The position numbers were made by a program, and so were the translations under genes. From positions 1 through 64,000 of the forward strand of contig PNJV01000002.1 in assembly GCA_013822085.1 (NCBI GenBank): a stretch of DNA of 64,000 nucleotides, in the 5' to 3' direction. Below are positions 29,801 to 38,288 of this stretch, piece by piece. The notes below the pieces were generated by a model. That model was not told where the DNA came from. It saw only the letters and a program-made list of their open reading frames with translations, and did no database searches. The stretch's first letter is position 1. The number at the start of each line of letters is the position of its first letter. Source of the DNA: Isosphaera sp. (GTDB lineage: Bacteria; Planctomycetota; Phycisphaerae; Phycisphaerales; UBA1924).

Positions 29801-31379
29801 CGTCGCCGATCAGCCGCTCGTCGGGCGCCTGGACGAACGGGAACGCCCGCGGGTCTCCCAGGCCCAGGCCCGCCATCTGGAGGATCACGCTGGCCAGGTC
29901 CGTGCGCAGGATCTCCGGCTCGGTGAACTCCGGCCGCGCGTCGTGGTCCTCCTGCGAGTACAGCCGCACGCACACCCCGGGCCCGGTGCGGCCGCAGCGC
30001 CCGGCGCGCTGCTTGGCCGACGACCGCGAGACCGGCTCGACGGGCAGCCGCTGCACCTTGTTCCGCGGCGAGTACCGGCTCAGGCGCGCCAGGCCCGTGT
30101 CCACCACGCCGCGCACGCCCGGCACCGTCACCGAGGTCTCGGCCACGTTGGTCGCCAGCACGATGCGCCTGCCGCGGTGCGGGCGGAAGACGCGCAGCTG
30201 CTCGTCGGCGCTGAGCCGGGCCATGAGCGGCAGGACCTCCACGCCGTGGCGCGCGTCCCATCCCGCCGCCTCCAGGCGCTCGGCCGTCTCGCGGATCTCG
30301 CGCTCGCCGGGCAGGAAGACCAGGATGTCGCCCTCGACCTGCCCGGCCAGCTCGCCCACCGCGGCCACCACCCGGTCCTCCATGCGGTCCTCGGCCTCGT
30401 CCTGGTCGCCGGTGGGGACCGGGCCGTGCTCGGACCCGGCGTACGGCCGGTAGCGCACCTCCACCGGGTACATGCGCCCGGAGACCTCGATCACCGGGCA
30501 GCGGCTCGGCCCGCCGAAGTGCTCGCTCAGGCGCTGCGGGTCGATCGTCGCCGAGGTCACGATCACCTTCAGGTCGGGCCGCCTGGGCAGCAGCTGCTTG
30601 AGGTACCCGAGCAGGAAGTCGATGTTCAGCCCGCGCTCGTGGGCCTCGTCGATGATGAGCGTGTCGTACTGCTCTAGGAGCCGGTCGCCCTGCGTCTCGG
30701 CCAGCAGCATGCCGTCGGTCAGGAGCTTGATCAGCGTGCCCGGGCCGGTCTGGTCGCCGAAGCGGACCTTGTACCCGACGGCGCCGTTGGGGCCGCCCAG
30801 GGGCACGCCCAGCTCCTCGGCCACGCGCCCGGCGACGGTCCGCGCCGCCAGCCGGCGCGGCTGGGTGTGCCCGATCATGCCGCAGATGCCCCGGCCCATC
30901 TCCAGGCAGATTTTGGGCAGCTGCGTGCTCTTGCCCGAGCCGGTCTCGCCGCAGACCACCACGCACTGATGCCCCGCGATCGCCTCGGCGATCTCCCGGC
31001 GCCGCTGGCACACGGGCAGGGCGTCGTCGAAGCGCACCGCCGGCGCCGCCCCCCGGCGGGCGGCTGCGCGGGCGGCCGAGCGCTCCACCTGCGGCGCCAG
31101 GTCCTCGGCGCGGCGGGCGATCTCTCCGAGCGTCCCGCCCCGCGGCCCCTGACCGCCCGCGGCGACCACCGCTGAGGCGCCGGGGCCGCCGCCCTGACGC
31201 AGGCGGGCCGTCAGGGCCACGAGCTTGCCGGCAAGGGCCCGGCGGTCGCTGATCATGCACTCGCCCAGCCGCGAGCGCAGCCGCGACAAGGTCTCGGTGA
31301 CGGTGACGGCCGGGGCGTGGTGGCCCCGGTGGGCGCGATCGGGCGTCACCGGGCGCCCCCGATCAGCCACCGCATGCAC
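26844..31379 (-). CDS. hrpA: ATP-dependent RNA helicase HrpA (DEAH box)
   Basis: A 1511-residue DEAH helicase. HrpA resolves stalled or collided ribosomes and mRNA structures. Seen are GETGSGKST near residue 144, IIDEAHERGLN near 237, TSATID, LATNVAETS and QRAGRCGR. Then come the winged-helix and OB regions and the long HrpA-specific C-terminal domain ending in IQELRVSLFAQELGT. E. coli HrpA is about 1300 residues; the extra length is Ala/Gly/Pro-rich inserts, such as a Gln/Arg/Gly-rich one near residue 700. The N-terminal LSRLRSRLGECMISDR aligns with the E. coli start, so the true start is a GTG at 31379 or 31349; neither has a strong ribosome site. It is divergent from the RND adaptor gene. 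Confidence 0.93.
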   Translation of the reverse strand: MHAVADRGRPVTPDRAHRGHHAPAVTVTETLSRLRSRLGECMISDRRALAGKLVALTARLRQGGGPGASAVVAAGGQGPRGGTLGEIARRAEDLAPQVERSAARAAARRGAAPAVRFDDALPVCQRRREIAEAIAGHQCVVVCGETGSGKSTQLPKICLEMGRGICGMIGHTQPRRLAARTVAGRVAEELGVPLGGPNGAVGYKVRFGDQTGPGTLIKLLTDGMLLAETQGDRLLEQYDTLIIDEAHERGLNIDFLLGYLKQLLPRRPDLKVIVTSATIDPQRLSEHFGGPSRCPVIEVSGRMYPVEVRYRPYAGSEHGPVPTGDQDEAEDRMEDRVVAAVGELAGQVEGDILVFLPGEREIRETAERLEAAGWDARHGVEVLPLMARLSADEQLRVFRPHRGRRIVLATNVAETSVTVPGVRGVVDTGLARLSRYSPRNKVQRLPVEPVSRSSAKQRAGRCGRTGPGVCVRLYSQEDHDARPEFTEPEILRTDLASVILQMAGLGLGDPRAFPFVQAPDERLIGDGYDTLVELGAIDQGQALTPIGRAMSRLPIDPRIARIVLASVEHGCVGSGLVIAAALSVQDPRERPMGAQDSADAAHARFRHEQSDFVGLLKLWRFCREKTAGVGGSRQRRFFRDNHLSFVRVREWQEVHRQLREMLEETQARLVSELADRADKPGGPPSAGQARSQGRGVGHGRSDGHGRNPAEQPGLSWLVGRSARSAVGSPEEAWDEPTPEQYEKLHRALLTGLLSSVGKKGDGYEYDGPRGMKFAIFPGSGLFGGSPRWVVAHEVVRTTRAYARTVAAIKPAWIEDAAGPLLKRSYSDPGYDQATARVLASEKTSLFGLEITSGRRVHYGPIEPTLCREVFIHHGLVEGGLEAWGVNGSFIEHNRELMERVRRLQDKLRRADLVADTTKRHAFFDARVPAGVFSGEGFERWRTEAERQRPRLLWMGEEDVIADGEESLAAIAGRLRDEFPDELALGATEGPAEDPLESDRERAERAAAGPLAQGAAPAGGPVRVPIVYRAQPGHAEDGVTAIVPIHALASIDERAGRWLVPGMLREKIEATIRGLPKNARANLQPVAEVAERAARALIERARGAAGRGGPAQGWGAGDLSAWLADELSTLGGAQVSPAMLDAAPVPEHLQLNYRVVDGRGAVLGSGRAYHQIRRELGDQINAALRSLPEGPYNRAGIERWDVGTLPERVELTVPGSVVGLGPGSEAVRITAFPALVDAGPAEGPGARGAAAAGGVEVRPRATPQSATLVHGAGVSRLISLVAREELERAVRRLRDIDELTVLHAPLGPGALLRAGLGSAIARRAVGEPAAGVRDARGFEAILRQGLRAFESAAAELVPAVDAALRQWHLAAAEMRRCQGTPLMAPAVADGAEHARRLMAGDFLERTPLARLADLHRYMAAARLRFEKLRRGGESLGRDERARAVVLPWQEGLDRLERTTRRHGPRWTQVQHLRWMIQELRVSLFAQELGTRVPVSVARLEKQWARIAAAAED

Positions 31380-31459
31380 GCCGCGCGCAGCGCGCCACGC
31401 CCCCCGCGGCCCTGGGCCGGCTCCCGATGCGCACGCCGCGGGGGCATTTTGCGGTCTTT

Positions 31460-31476
31460 GTTCGATCTTTTCGAAC
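31460..31476. promoter_or_regulatory. Inverted repeat GTTCGA-N5-TCGAAC before the RND genes
   Basis: A perfect 6-base inverted repeat with a T-rich 5-base spacer in an AT-richer stretch (31446-31500), 33 bases before the adaptor start and 81 before the hrpA start. The position suits an operator for an efflux-pump regulator, but no regulator gene is next to it. Confidence 0.35.
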
Positions 31477-31508
31477 CTTCACCCACGCCGGAAACATAGT
31501 GTTGCCGG

Positions 31509-32810
31509 ATGAGACTCGGCCCGAGTGATGCCCGAAGGTCCCGAGCCCGCGCGGCCGCGGCGTGGGCGGTGTGCGTGGCGCTTGGCCTGTGCGCGTCGGG
31601 CGCGCACGGGCAGGGCCCCAGCGGGGGCGGCGGCCCGCCAGCAGGTAACGCGGCCCCCCCACCGGCCAACGTGGTGGTGGAGGCGGCGCGCATCGAGCCG
31701 CTGGAGCGCACGCGAGAGGTGACGGGGCAGCTGCGCGTGGGCCGGCGCTCGGTGCTGGCCTCCGAGGGCGTGGGCCTGGTGGTGACCATGGACGTCGAGC
31801 CGGGCGACACGATCGACCGCGGGCAGGTGGTCGCGCGCCTCGACAGCGCCCAGGCGCGTCTGGCGGTGGGCCGGGCACTTGCAGCGGTGGCCGTCCGCCG
31901 CGCCGTGCTGGCCGAGCGATCGGCCGACCGCGACCGAGCCGGCGCCGAGCTGGCGCGCTTCGACAGCGCCGGCGAGTCGGTGGCGCCGCTCGAACTGGAG
32001 AACCGCCGCGCCCTGCTGGCCATCGCCGACGCCCAGGTGATGGCCGCCGAGGCCGACGTGGGCACGGCCATAGCGGACCTGGACGAGGCCCGGCGCCGCG
32101 AGCAGAAGCTGGTCATCGCTGCGCCCTTCCGCGGCCGGGTGGTGAGCCGGCGCACGGACATCGGCCAGTGGATCCGCGAGGGGGACCCGGTGGTGGAGGT
32201 GGTGGACCTCGAGTCGGTCGAGGCGGTGCTGGACGTGCCCGAGTCGCTGATCGCGCGGATCGACGCGCCGGGCGCGATCGTGCGCGTGGTGATCGGGGGC
32301 ATCGGCGCCGAGATCGACGCGGCGGTGACGGCGATCGTGCCCGACGCGGACCCGCTGGCCCGGCTCTTCCCGGTGCGGGTGCGTCTGCCCAACCCGGAGG
32401 GCCGGCTGCGCCCGGGCATGAGCGCCAGCGGCCTGATCCCAACGGGCCGGTTCGAGCCCGTGCTGACGGTGTCGCGCGACGCGATCCGCCGCGACGACTC
32501 GGGCGAGTACGTGTTCGTCGAGCGCGGCGGCGTGGCGCTGCCGGCGCGGGTGCGGCGCGTCGACGCCTGGGGCGGGCGCGTGGCGGTGGAGCCGGCCGGC
32601 ACGGCCCGGCTGGGGGCGGCCCAGGGCCCCGACGCGGGCGCGAGCGTGACGATCGCCCAGGGCGCGATGGTGATCGTCGAGGGCAACGAGCGCGTCACAG
32701 CGGGCGCGCCGGTCAAGAGCACGGTGCGTCAGGCGACGCCGGCCGAGCCGCGCCCGGGCGCAGCCCCGGCGCGGGCGGGCACGGCCGAGGGGCTCAGGCG
32801 GGCCGGGTGA
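31509..32810 (+). CDS. RND efflux periplasmic adaptor (membrane fusion protein)
   Basis: A 433-residue adaptor that links an RND pump to an outer-membrane channel. A signal peptide occupies residues 1-34 (cut near AHG-Q). A Gly/Pro-rich stretch follows. Then a lipoyl half-motif (ASEGVGLVVTMDVEPGDTIDRGQVVARLD), an alpha-hairpin (about 115-200), the second lipoyl half (KLVIAAPFRGRVVSR), and beta-barrel and membrane-proximal domains complete the family order. It lies 37 bases before the transporter gene, forming an operon. No TolC-like gene is in the window. Confidence 0.88.
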   Translation: MRLGPSDARRSRARAAAAWAVCVALGLCASGAHGQGPSGGGGPPAGNAAPPPANVVVEAARIEPLERTREVTGQLRVGRRSVLASEGVGLVVTMDVEPGDTIDRGQVVARLDSAQARLAVGRALAAVAVRRAVLAERSADRDRAGAELARFDSAGESVAPLELENRRALLAIADAQVMAAEADVGTAIADLDEARRREQKLVIAAPFRGRVVSRRTDIGQWIREGDPVVEVVDLESVEAVLDVPESLIARIDAPGAIVRVVIGGIGAEIDAAVTAIVPDADPLARLFPVRVRLPNPEGRLRPGMSASGLIPTGRFEPVLTVSRDAIRRDDSGEYVFVERGGVALPARVRRVDAWGGRVAVEPAGTARLGAAQGPDAGASVTIAQGAMVIVEGNERVTAGAPVKSTVRQATPAEPRPGAAPARAGTAEGLRRAG

Positions 32811-32847
32811 GTGCGGCGGGGGGTGTCAGACACGGGGGCCGTGCGCG

Positions 32848-35800
32848 ATGGACGTGATTCGCTTCTCGATGACGCGGCCGGTGACGGTGACCGTCGGCGT
32901 CCTGCTGGTGCTGCTCTACGGCCTGGCCGGGCTGACGTACATCCCCGTGCAGCTCACGCCCACGGTCGATCGCCCGGTGATCACGGTGCGCACGGCCTGG
33001 ACGGGGCGCAGCCCGCAGGAGATCGTCGACGAGATCACCAGGCCGCAGGAGGAGGAGCTCAAGAACGTCGCCGGGCTCTCGACGCTGCGCTCGCAGAGCC
33101 GCCAGGGCGAGAGCGAGATCACCCTCGAGTTCGACGTGGGCACGGACATAAGCCGGGCGCTCCAGGAGGTCTCCGACGCGCTGCGGCAGGTCGGCGACTA
33201 CCCGGAGGACGTGGCCGAGCCGCGCGTGCGCGCCGCCGACGGGGCGGCGGAGAACGCCATCGCCTGGATGATGCTCGAGCTCAAGCCCGAGGCCAGGCAG
33301 TCCCACCCCGGCTTTGACATCTCCACGCTGCTCACGCGCGTGGACGAGGAGATCCGCCCGCTGCTGGAGCGCACCCCGGGCGTGGCGGAGGTCAACGTCT
33401 TCGGGGGCCGGCGGCAGCAGGTGCAGGTGATGCTCGACCCGATCAGGCTCGCCCAGCGCGGGCTGAGCCACGCCGAGGTGATCGCGGCCCTGCGCGCCGA
33501 GAACCAGGACACGTCGGCCGGCACCTTCGACGAGGGCAAGTGGGAGCTGCGCGTGCGGGTGGTCGGGCAGTTCACCGGGCTGTCGCAGATCGAGAACACG
33601 GTGATCGCCTACCGGGGCGGGCTGCCGGTGTTCGTCAAGGACGTGGGCTCGGCGCGCCTCGGCGAGGAGAAGGCCACGGGGTTTGTGCGTGCGCTGGGCT
33701 CGCCGGCGATCGGGATGAACGTGATCCGCCAGAGCGGGGCCAACGTGGTGCGGGTGATGGAGGAGCTGCGGTCGCGGCTGGACGGCGTGCGTCAGGGGAT
33801 CCTGCCCGGGCTGCACCCGACGGCGGGCCCCGACCTGCGGATCCGTGTGGTGTACGACGAGACGGTGTACATCGACTCGGCGGTGGGGCTGGTGACGGGG
33901 AACCTGTGGCAGGCGGTGGGGCTGGTGACGCTGGTGCTGCTGATGTTCCTGCGCTCTGCGTGGGCGGTGGGGATCCTGGCGGTGGCGATCCCGGTCTCGG
34001 TGGTGAGCACGTTCCTGGTGATCCTGGCGGCGGGGCGCACGCTGAACATCATCTCGCTGGCCGGGCTGGCGTTTAGCACCGGCATGGTGGTGGACAACTC
34101 GATCGTGGTGCTGGAGAACATCGCGCGGCGGCGCGGGCTGGGCGACGCGCCGCTGGAGGCGATCTATCGCGGCACGCGCGAGGTGTGGGGCGCCGTGGTC
34201 GCCTCGACGCTCACGACCGTCTGCGTGTTCCTGCCGATCCTGACCATCCGCGAGGAGGCCGGCCAGCTGTTCTTCGACCTCTCGCTGGCCATGGCCGCGG
34301 CGGTGGCGGCGTCGCTGGTGGTGTCGCTGACGGTGGTCCCGAGCTACGCGGCGCTGATCTTCCGCGGGCCACGGGCCGGTGGCGCAGCTGGGCCGCAAGA
34401 GATGGCGGGGGGCGGAGTGGTTGGGGTTGGGGTGGGGCGTTCGAGGCTGCGCACGCTGTGGGAGGACCTGTTCGGGCTTGTCCGGCTGGGCGACGCGGCC
34501 GCGGGCGCGGTGGCGGGCGCGGTGCGGTGGGTCATCACCGGGTGGCGGCTGTGGGCCGTGGCCCCGGCGCTGATCGTCGTCATGACGCTCGGGAGCGTGG
34601 TGGCGTCGCGTCAGCTTGCGCCGCCGCTGGACTACCTGCCCGCGGGCAACCGCAACCTGGTCTTCGGCGGCCTGCTGATCCCGCCGGGGCAGTCGATCGA
34701 GCAGCGGCGGCAGATCGCGCGGCGGATCGAGGACCACGTCAGGCCGTACATCGAGGCCTCGGAGCGCGGCGGCGGGGTTGAAGGGCTCGAGCCGATCCCG
34801 AGCGGGGGCGGCGGCGGCGCGGCGTTCGATCCGGTGCCGGTCAATCACCTGTTTGTGGGCTCATTCGGCGGCGGGATCTTCATCGGCGCCGGCTCGGGCG
34901 ACCCGGGCCGCGTCAAGCCGGTGGGCGCGCTGGTGACCGACGCGATGAACCGCGTGCCCGACGCCTTCGGCGGGGCCCGGCAGGCGTCGCTGTTCGGGCG
35001 CTCGGTGGGCGGGGGCAACTCGGTGAACATCGAGGTGTCCGGGCCGGACCTGGAGCGGCTGACCGCCGCTGCGCGGGGGATGATGGAGCTGGCCTTCGAG
35101 GCGTTCGGCCGGCAGAACGTGCGGCCCGACCCGACGAACTTCAACCTGCGTCAGCCCGAGGTGCGCGTGGCCCTGCGCGACGAGGGCCGGCGCCTGGGTC
35201 TGCGCACCGAGCCCGTGGGCACGGCGGTGCGGTCGCTCTTTGACGGGGCCTTCGCCGGCGAGTACGTCCTGGACGGGCGCGCCATCGACGTGGTGGTGCG
35301 GCCCGAGGTGGAGCAGCTCGAGACGCGCGAGCGGCTGGCGGACGTGCCGATCGCCACGCCGACGGGGCGCGTGGTGCCGCTGGGCTCGGTCGTGGAGATC
35401 ACCGAGGTGCTCACGCCGCAGGAGATCGTGCGCATCGAGGAGCTGCCCGCGGTGACGCTGCGGGTCTCGCCGCCGGCGGGGGTGACGATCCAGGAGGTGA
35501 TCGAGACGGCGCGGTCGCGCGTCATCGGGCCGGCGCGTCAGTCGGGGCTGATCGACCGGACGATGCGCGTGCGGCTGGAGGGCTCGGCCCGGCAGCTGGA
35601 CACGGTGCGAGCCGACCTGTTCGGCGACCCGGAGCGCGCAGCGGGGCTCGGCGGCTGGCTCGGGGCGCTGGGCCCGGTCGGGGCCGGGCTGCTGGGAGTG
35701 GGCGTCGTGGTGGCCGCGTGGTGCGTGGTGCGCGGGGCGGCCCGGCGGCGCTCGGGCGGGCTCGGCGAGGGGCTCTGGGGCGCCGCGGGGGCCGTCGGCG

Positions 35801-36504
35801 GGGCGCTGCTGCTGGGCGTGGTGGTCTGGGGCGTCGGGGAGCGCCCGGAGCTGCTGCTGGCCCGCGCCGTGTGGGTGGTGGTGGTGACGTACCTGCTCAT
35901 GTGCGCGCTCTTTGAGAGCTTCGTGTACCCGCTGGTGATCATGCTCAGCGTGCCCTTTGCGGTCGTGGGCGGGCTGCTGGGCCTGGCCGCCGTGCACGCC
36001 TGGACCATGGCCACGCCGACCATCGACCCGCAGCAGCTGGACATGCTCACCATGATCGGGTTCGTGATCCTGGTGGGCACGGTGGTCAACAACGCGATCC
36101 TGATCGTCGAGCAGGCCCTGAACTTCATGGACCCGGGCAAGGCCGGCGCGGCGTACGCCGGGGAGGCCGGCATGGAGCCCGCCGAGGCCATCGCGCTGTC
36201 GGTTCGCAGCCGGATGCGTCCGATCTTCATGACGACGCTCACGACGGTGGTCGGGGGCGTGCCGCTGGTGATCTCGCCCGGGGCTGGCTCGGAGATGTAC
36301 CGCGGGCTGGGGGCGGTGGTGTGCGCGGGGATGCTCTGCTCGACGGTGTTCACGCTGGGGCTGGTGCCGATGATGTTCGCGGTGACCCTGCGGATGCGCC
36401 GGGGGCTGGTCGAGTCGCTCCGGCCGGCGCTTCGCCGCGGATCGGCCTTGCAGCGCGCTGCGCCTTTGGGCGCAGCTGAGGGTCTGGCAGCCGGGAGCGC
36501 CTGA
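32848..36504 (+). CDS. RND efflux transporter with an enlarged second half
   Basis: A 1218-residue inner-membrane proton-driven exporter of the AcrB/MexF class. It begins with TM1 (FSMTRPVTVTVGVLLVLL), followed by porter-domain segments. TM4 carries STGMVVDNSIVVLEN, where Asp-Asn takes the place of the Asp-Asp proton relay of AcrB. Typical members have 1000-1060 residues. The excess is in two places: a Gly-rich insert after TM6 (about 505-540), and about 80 residues at 925-1010 with two extra hydrophobic stretches just before the family segment LLMCALFESFVYP. The C-terminal LTTVVGGVPL motif is present. Substrates unknown. Confidence 0.88.
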   Translation: MDVIRFSMTRPVTVTVGVLLVLLYGLAGLTYIPVQLTPTVDRPVITVRTAWTGRSPQEIVDEITRPQEEELKNVAGLSTLRSQSRQGESEITLEFDVGTDISRALQEVSDALRQVGDYPEDVAEPRVRAADGAAENAIAWMMLELKPEARQSHPGFDISTLLTRVDEEIRPLLERTPGVAEVNVFGGRRQQVQVMLDPIRLAQRGLSHAEVIAALRAENQDTSAGTFDEGKWELRVRVVGQFTGLSQIENTVIAYRGGLPVFVKDVGSARLGEEKATGFVRALGSPAIGMNVIRQSGANVVRVMEELRSRLDGVRQGILPGLHPTAGPDLRIRVVYDETVYIDSAVGLVTGNLWQAVGLVTLVLLMFLRSAWAVGILAVAIPVSVVSTFLVILAAGRTLNIISLAGLAFSTGMVVDNSIVVLENIARRRGLGDAPLEAIYRGTREVWGAVVASTLTTVCVFLPILTIREEAGQLFFDLSLAMAAAVAASLVVSLTVVPSYAALIFRGPRAGGAAGPQEMAGGGVVGVGVGRSRLRTLWEDLFGLVRLGDAAAGAVAGAVRWVITGWRLWAVAPALIVVMTLGSVVASRQLAPPLDYLPAGNRNLVFGGLLIPPGQSIEQRRQIARRIEDHVRPYIEASERGGGVEGLEPIPSGGGGGAAFDPVPVNHLFVGSFGGGIFIGAGSGDPGRVKPVGALVTDAMNRVPDAFGGARQASLFGRSVGGGNSVNIEVSGPDLERLTAAARGMMELAFEAFGRQNVRPDPTNFNLRQPEVRVALRDEGRRLGLRTEPVGTAVRSLFDGAFAGEYVLDGRAIDVVVRPEVEQLETRERLADVPIATPTGRVVPLGSVVEITEVLTPQEIVRIEELPAVTLRVSPPAGVTIQEVIETARSRVIGPARQSGLIDRTMRVRLEGSARQLDTVRADLFGDPERAAGLGGWLGALGPVGAGLLGVGVVVAAWCVVRGAARRRSGGLGEGLWGAAGAVGGALLLGVVVWGVGERPELLLARAVWVVVVTYLLMCALFESFVYPLVIMLSVPFAVVGGLLGLAAVHAWTMATPTIDPQQLDMLTMIGFVILVGTVVNNAILIVEQALNFMDPGKAGAAYAGEAGMEPAEAIALSVRSRMRPIFMTTLTTVVGGVPLVISPGAGSEMYRGLGAVVCAGMLCSTVFTLGLVPMMFAVTLRMRRGLVESLRPALRRGSALQRAAPLGAAEGLAAGSA

Positions 36505-36533
36505 GGGCTCGCGTCAGCCTGCGGCGCCCCGCC

Positions 36534-37232
36534 CTAGCTCAGCGCCCGCGCGCACGAGAGCAGGACGTGCGCCGAGAGCCGGTCCGGCCGACCCAGGGCG
36601 ACCATCGCGTTGTGGGTCAGGGTGTCGGCGTAGAGCAGGGCCTCGGCCGAGCCGCCCTCGGCGCCCAGCCGCACAAAGACGTGCGCGGCCCACGGGTGTG
36701 TGGTGGCGTTGTCGGGCTGGATGTGCTCGATGAGCCACGCCGCGGCCCCCTGCGCCCGGCGGGCCAGGTCCGGGCGGCGCAGGCGGGTCGAGAGCAGGTC
36801 CAGCGCGTGGACCGCGGCCAGTTCGGACTCGGTGGCGACCTCGATCGTGCGCGTCGGCTGGGCCAGGGCTGGCGCAGCAGCGACAGGCCCCGGCGTGAGG
36901 GCCGAGTCCAGGCGTGCGGAGGCGTCGGCGGGGCTCGCGTGCAGGAGCCACCAGAGCGGCGCGTCGTCGGTCAGTGCCAGCTGGCTCGGGAGGGCGGGCG
37001 AGCGTGGCGGCGGCAGCGGGGGTGGCGGGGGTGGGGGGGGGCCGGGGTCGAGGCCGTGCAGGTAAGCAAGGAAGGGGCGGTCGCAGGCCCGGCGGTGGCC
37101 GAGCTCGTCGGCGAAGCGCGTCAGCGAGTCGGCGGTGAGCGTCGGGAGCGCGTCGAGCGTCAGGGCGGCGGCGGCGCGGAAGCGGTCCGACCATCGCGCA
37201 AGCGCGCTGCTGGGCTCGGCGGGGGCGGTCAT
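36534..37232 (-). CDS. Hypothetical protein coupled to a glycosyltransferase gene
   Basis: A 232-residue product whose ATG overlaps the glycosyltransferase stop as ATGA, indicating translational coupling. It has two helix-rich regions: residues 8-60, and 130-230 with SELAAVHALDLLSTRLRR and LSAHVLLSCARALS. They are joined by a poly-Pro run near 70-80 that arises from the C-rich minus strand. There is no signal peptide or membrane segment. Not recognised; by context it may assist the glycosyltransferase. Confidence 0.6.
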   Translation of the reverse strand: MTAPAEPSSALARWSDRFRAAAALTLDALPTLTADSLTRFADELGHRRACDRPFLAYLHGLDPGPPPPPPPPLPPPRSPALPSQLALTDDAPLWWLLHASPADASARLDSALTPGPVAAAPALAQPTRTIEVATESELAAVHALDLLSTRLRRPDLARRAQGAAAWLIEHIQPDNATTHPWAAHVFVRLGAEGGSAEALLYADTLTHNAMVALGRPDRLSAHVLLSCARALS

Positions 37233-38230
37233 GCGGGAGCCGTGTGCAGCGCGGCTGGGGGGCCGGGGGCGGCGAGTCCGGTGGGGGTGGGGCCGGTGGG
37301 GGTGTCGAGGTGGCGCGCCACGGAGCCGTCCGGCATGCACACGTCGATGTGAACGTGCGGCTGAGCGACGGGCGTCTCCAGGCCGTCGCGGGCCCGCGGC
37401 GACCAGGGCCCGCGGAAGCGAGCGATGCCCGGGGCCCCGTCCCACGGCCCCGCGTGGCGCGTGGGGTGCCACTGGTGAAAGGCCATCGCGCGGCCGATGC
37501 CGACGCCGACGCCCGAGCCGGAGGCCATCAGCCGGCGGCCGAGGTCGTCGTCCTCCTGGCCGTAGCCGGCGTAGGCCTCGTCGAAGCCGTTGACGCGGCC
37601 GAAGGCCTCGAGGGTGACGGCGAAGAGCCCGCTCATGAGCTTGGGCTTGTGCGGCTTGGTCAGGCGGAGCGGTCTGAGCCAGGAGGCCAGGACGGCCGAG
37701 CGGCGCGCCCCGCGCAGGCGGGCGAGAGCCTCGGGCTCGATGGCGGCGGGCCATCGGCCGGCGCGCAGGGCGGCCTCGTCGAAGGCGTCGGTCTGCTGCT
37801 GGGAGAGGTAGACGACGCGGCTGATGGCAAGGCCGCGGCGGCGGCGCGGCAGGCCCAGGAGCGACTGGAGGGCCGCCACGCAGTCGCGCGCCGGGGCGCA
37901 GTCGCCGTCGAAGAAGGCCAGGGCGTCGCCGCCGGCAGGCGCGGGGCGGAGCGCCGCCAGCAGGGCGCGGACGCCGTTGTTGCGGGCCTGCGCGCTGCGG
38001 CACACGCCCGTGTGTGCGCGGGTCGCGCGGATGATCGGCACGCCCAGCTCTTGGGCGCAGGATGCGACGAGGCCGGCGATGGACGGGTCGTCGCCGTCGA
38101 TCGTGACGGTGACCGAGCGGACCGCGGGGGATTGGACCGTCACGCCCAGGAGTGTTCTGCGGAGGTGCCGCGTGGTGTGGGTGGTGACGATGGCGTGCGC
38201 GTGGTGCACGGCGGAGGATATCGTGCGCAC
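37229..38230 (-). CDS. Family 2-like glycosyltransferase
   Basis: About 333 residues. The N-terminus AIVTTHTTRHLRRTLLGV matches the first strand and helix of GT-A glycosyltransferases. FFDGDCAP is the DxD-like metal site, and VNGFDEAYAGYGQEDDDLGRRL is the GT2/galactosyltransferase C-terminal signature with the catalytic acidic residues. The last 60 residues are Pro-rich. It probably adds a sugar to a surface glycan; donor and acceptor are unknown. The start is uncertain: GTG at 38230 or at 38209 both precede the first strand without a clear ribosome site. It is divergent from panC, with 58 bases between. Confidence 0.75.
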   Translation of the reverse strand: MRTISSAVHHAHAIVTTHTTRHLRRTLLGVTVQSPAVRSVTVTIDGDDPSIAGLVASCAQELGVPIIRATRAHTGVCRSAQARNNGVRALLAALRPAPAGGDALAFFDGDCAPARDCVAALQSLLGLPRRRRGLAISRVVYLSQQQTDAFDEAALRAGRWPAAIEPEALARLRGARRSAVLASWLRPLRLTKPHKPKLMSGLFAVTLEAFGRVNGFDEAYAGYGQEDDDLGRRLMASGSGVGVGIGRAMAFHQWHPTRHAGPWDGAPGIARFRGPWSPRARDGLETPVAQPHVHIDVCMPDGSVARHLDTPTGPTPTGLAAPGPPAALHTAPA

Positions 38231-38288
38231 CGGCGGCGGGGGCGGGCGCGGCGGCGTCGGCCGGCTGCGCACACGGAGCGGCGGTGCC

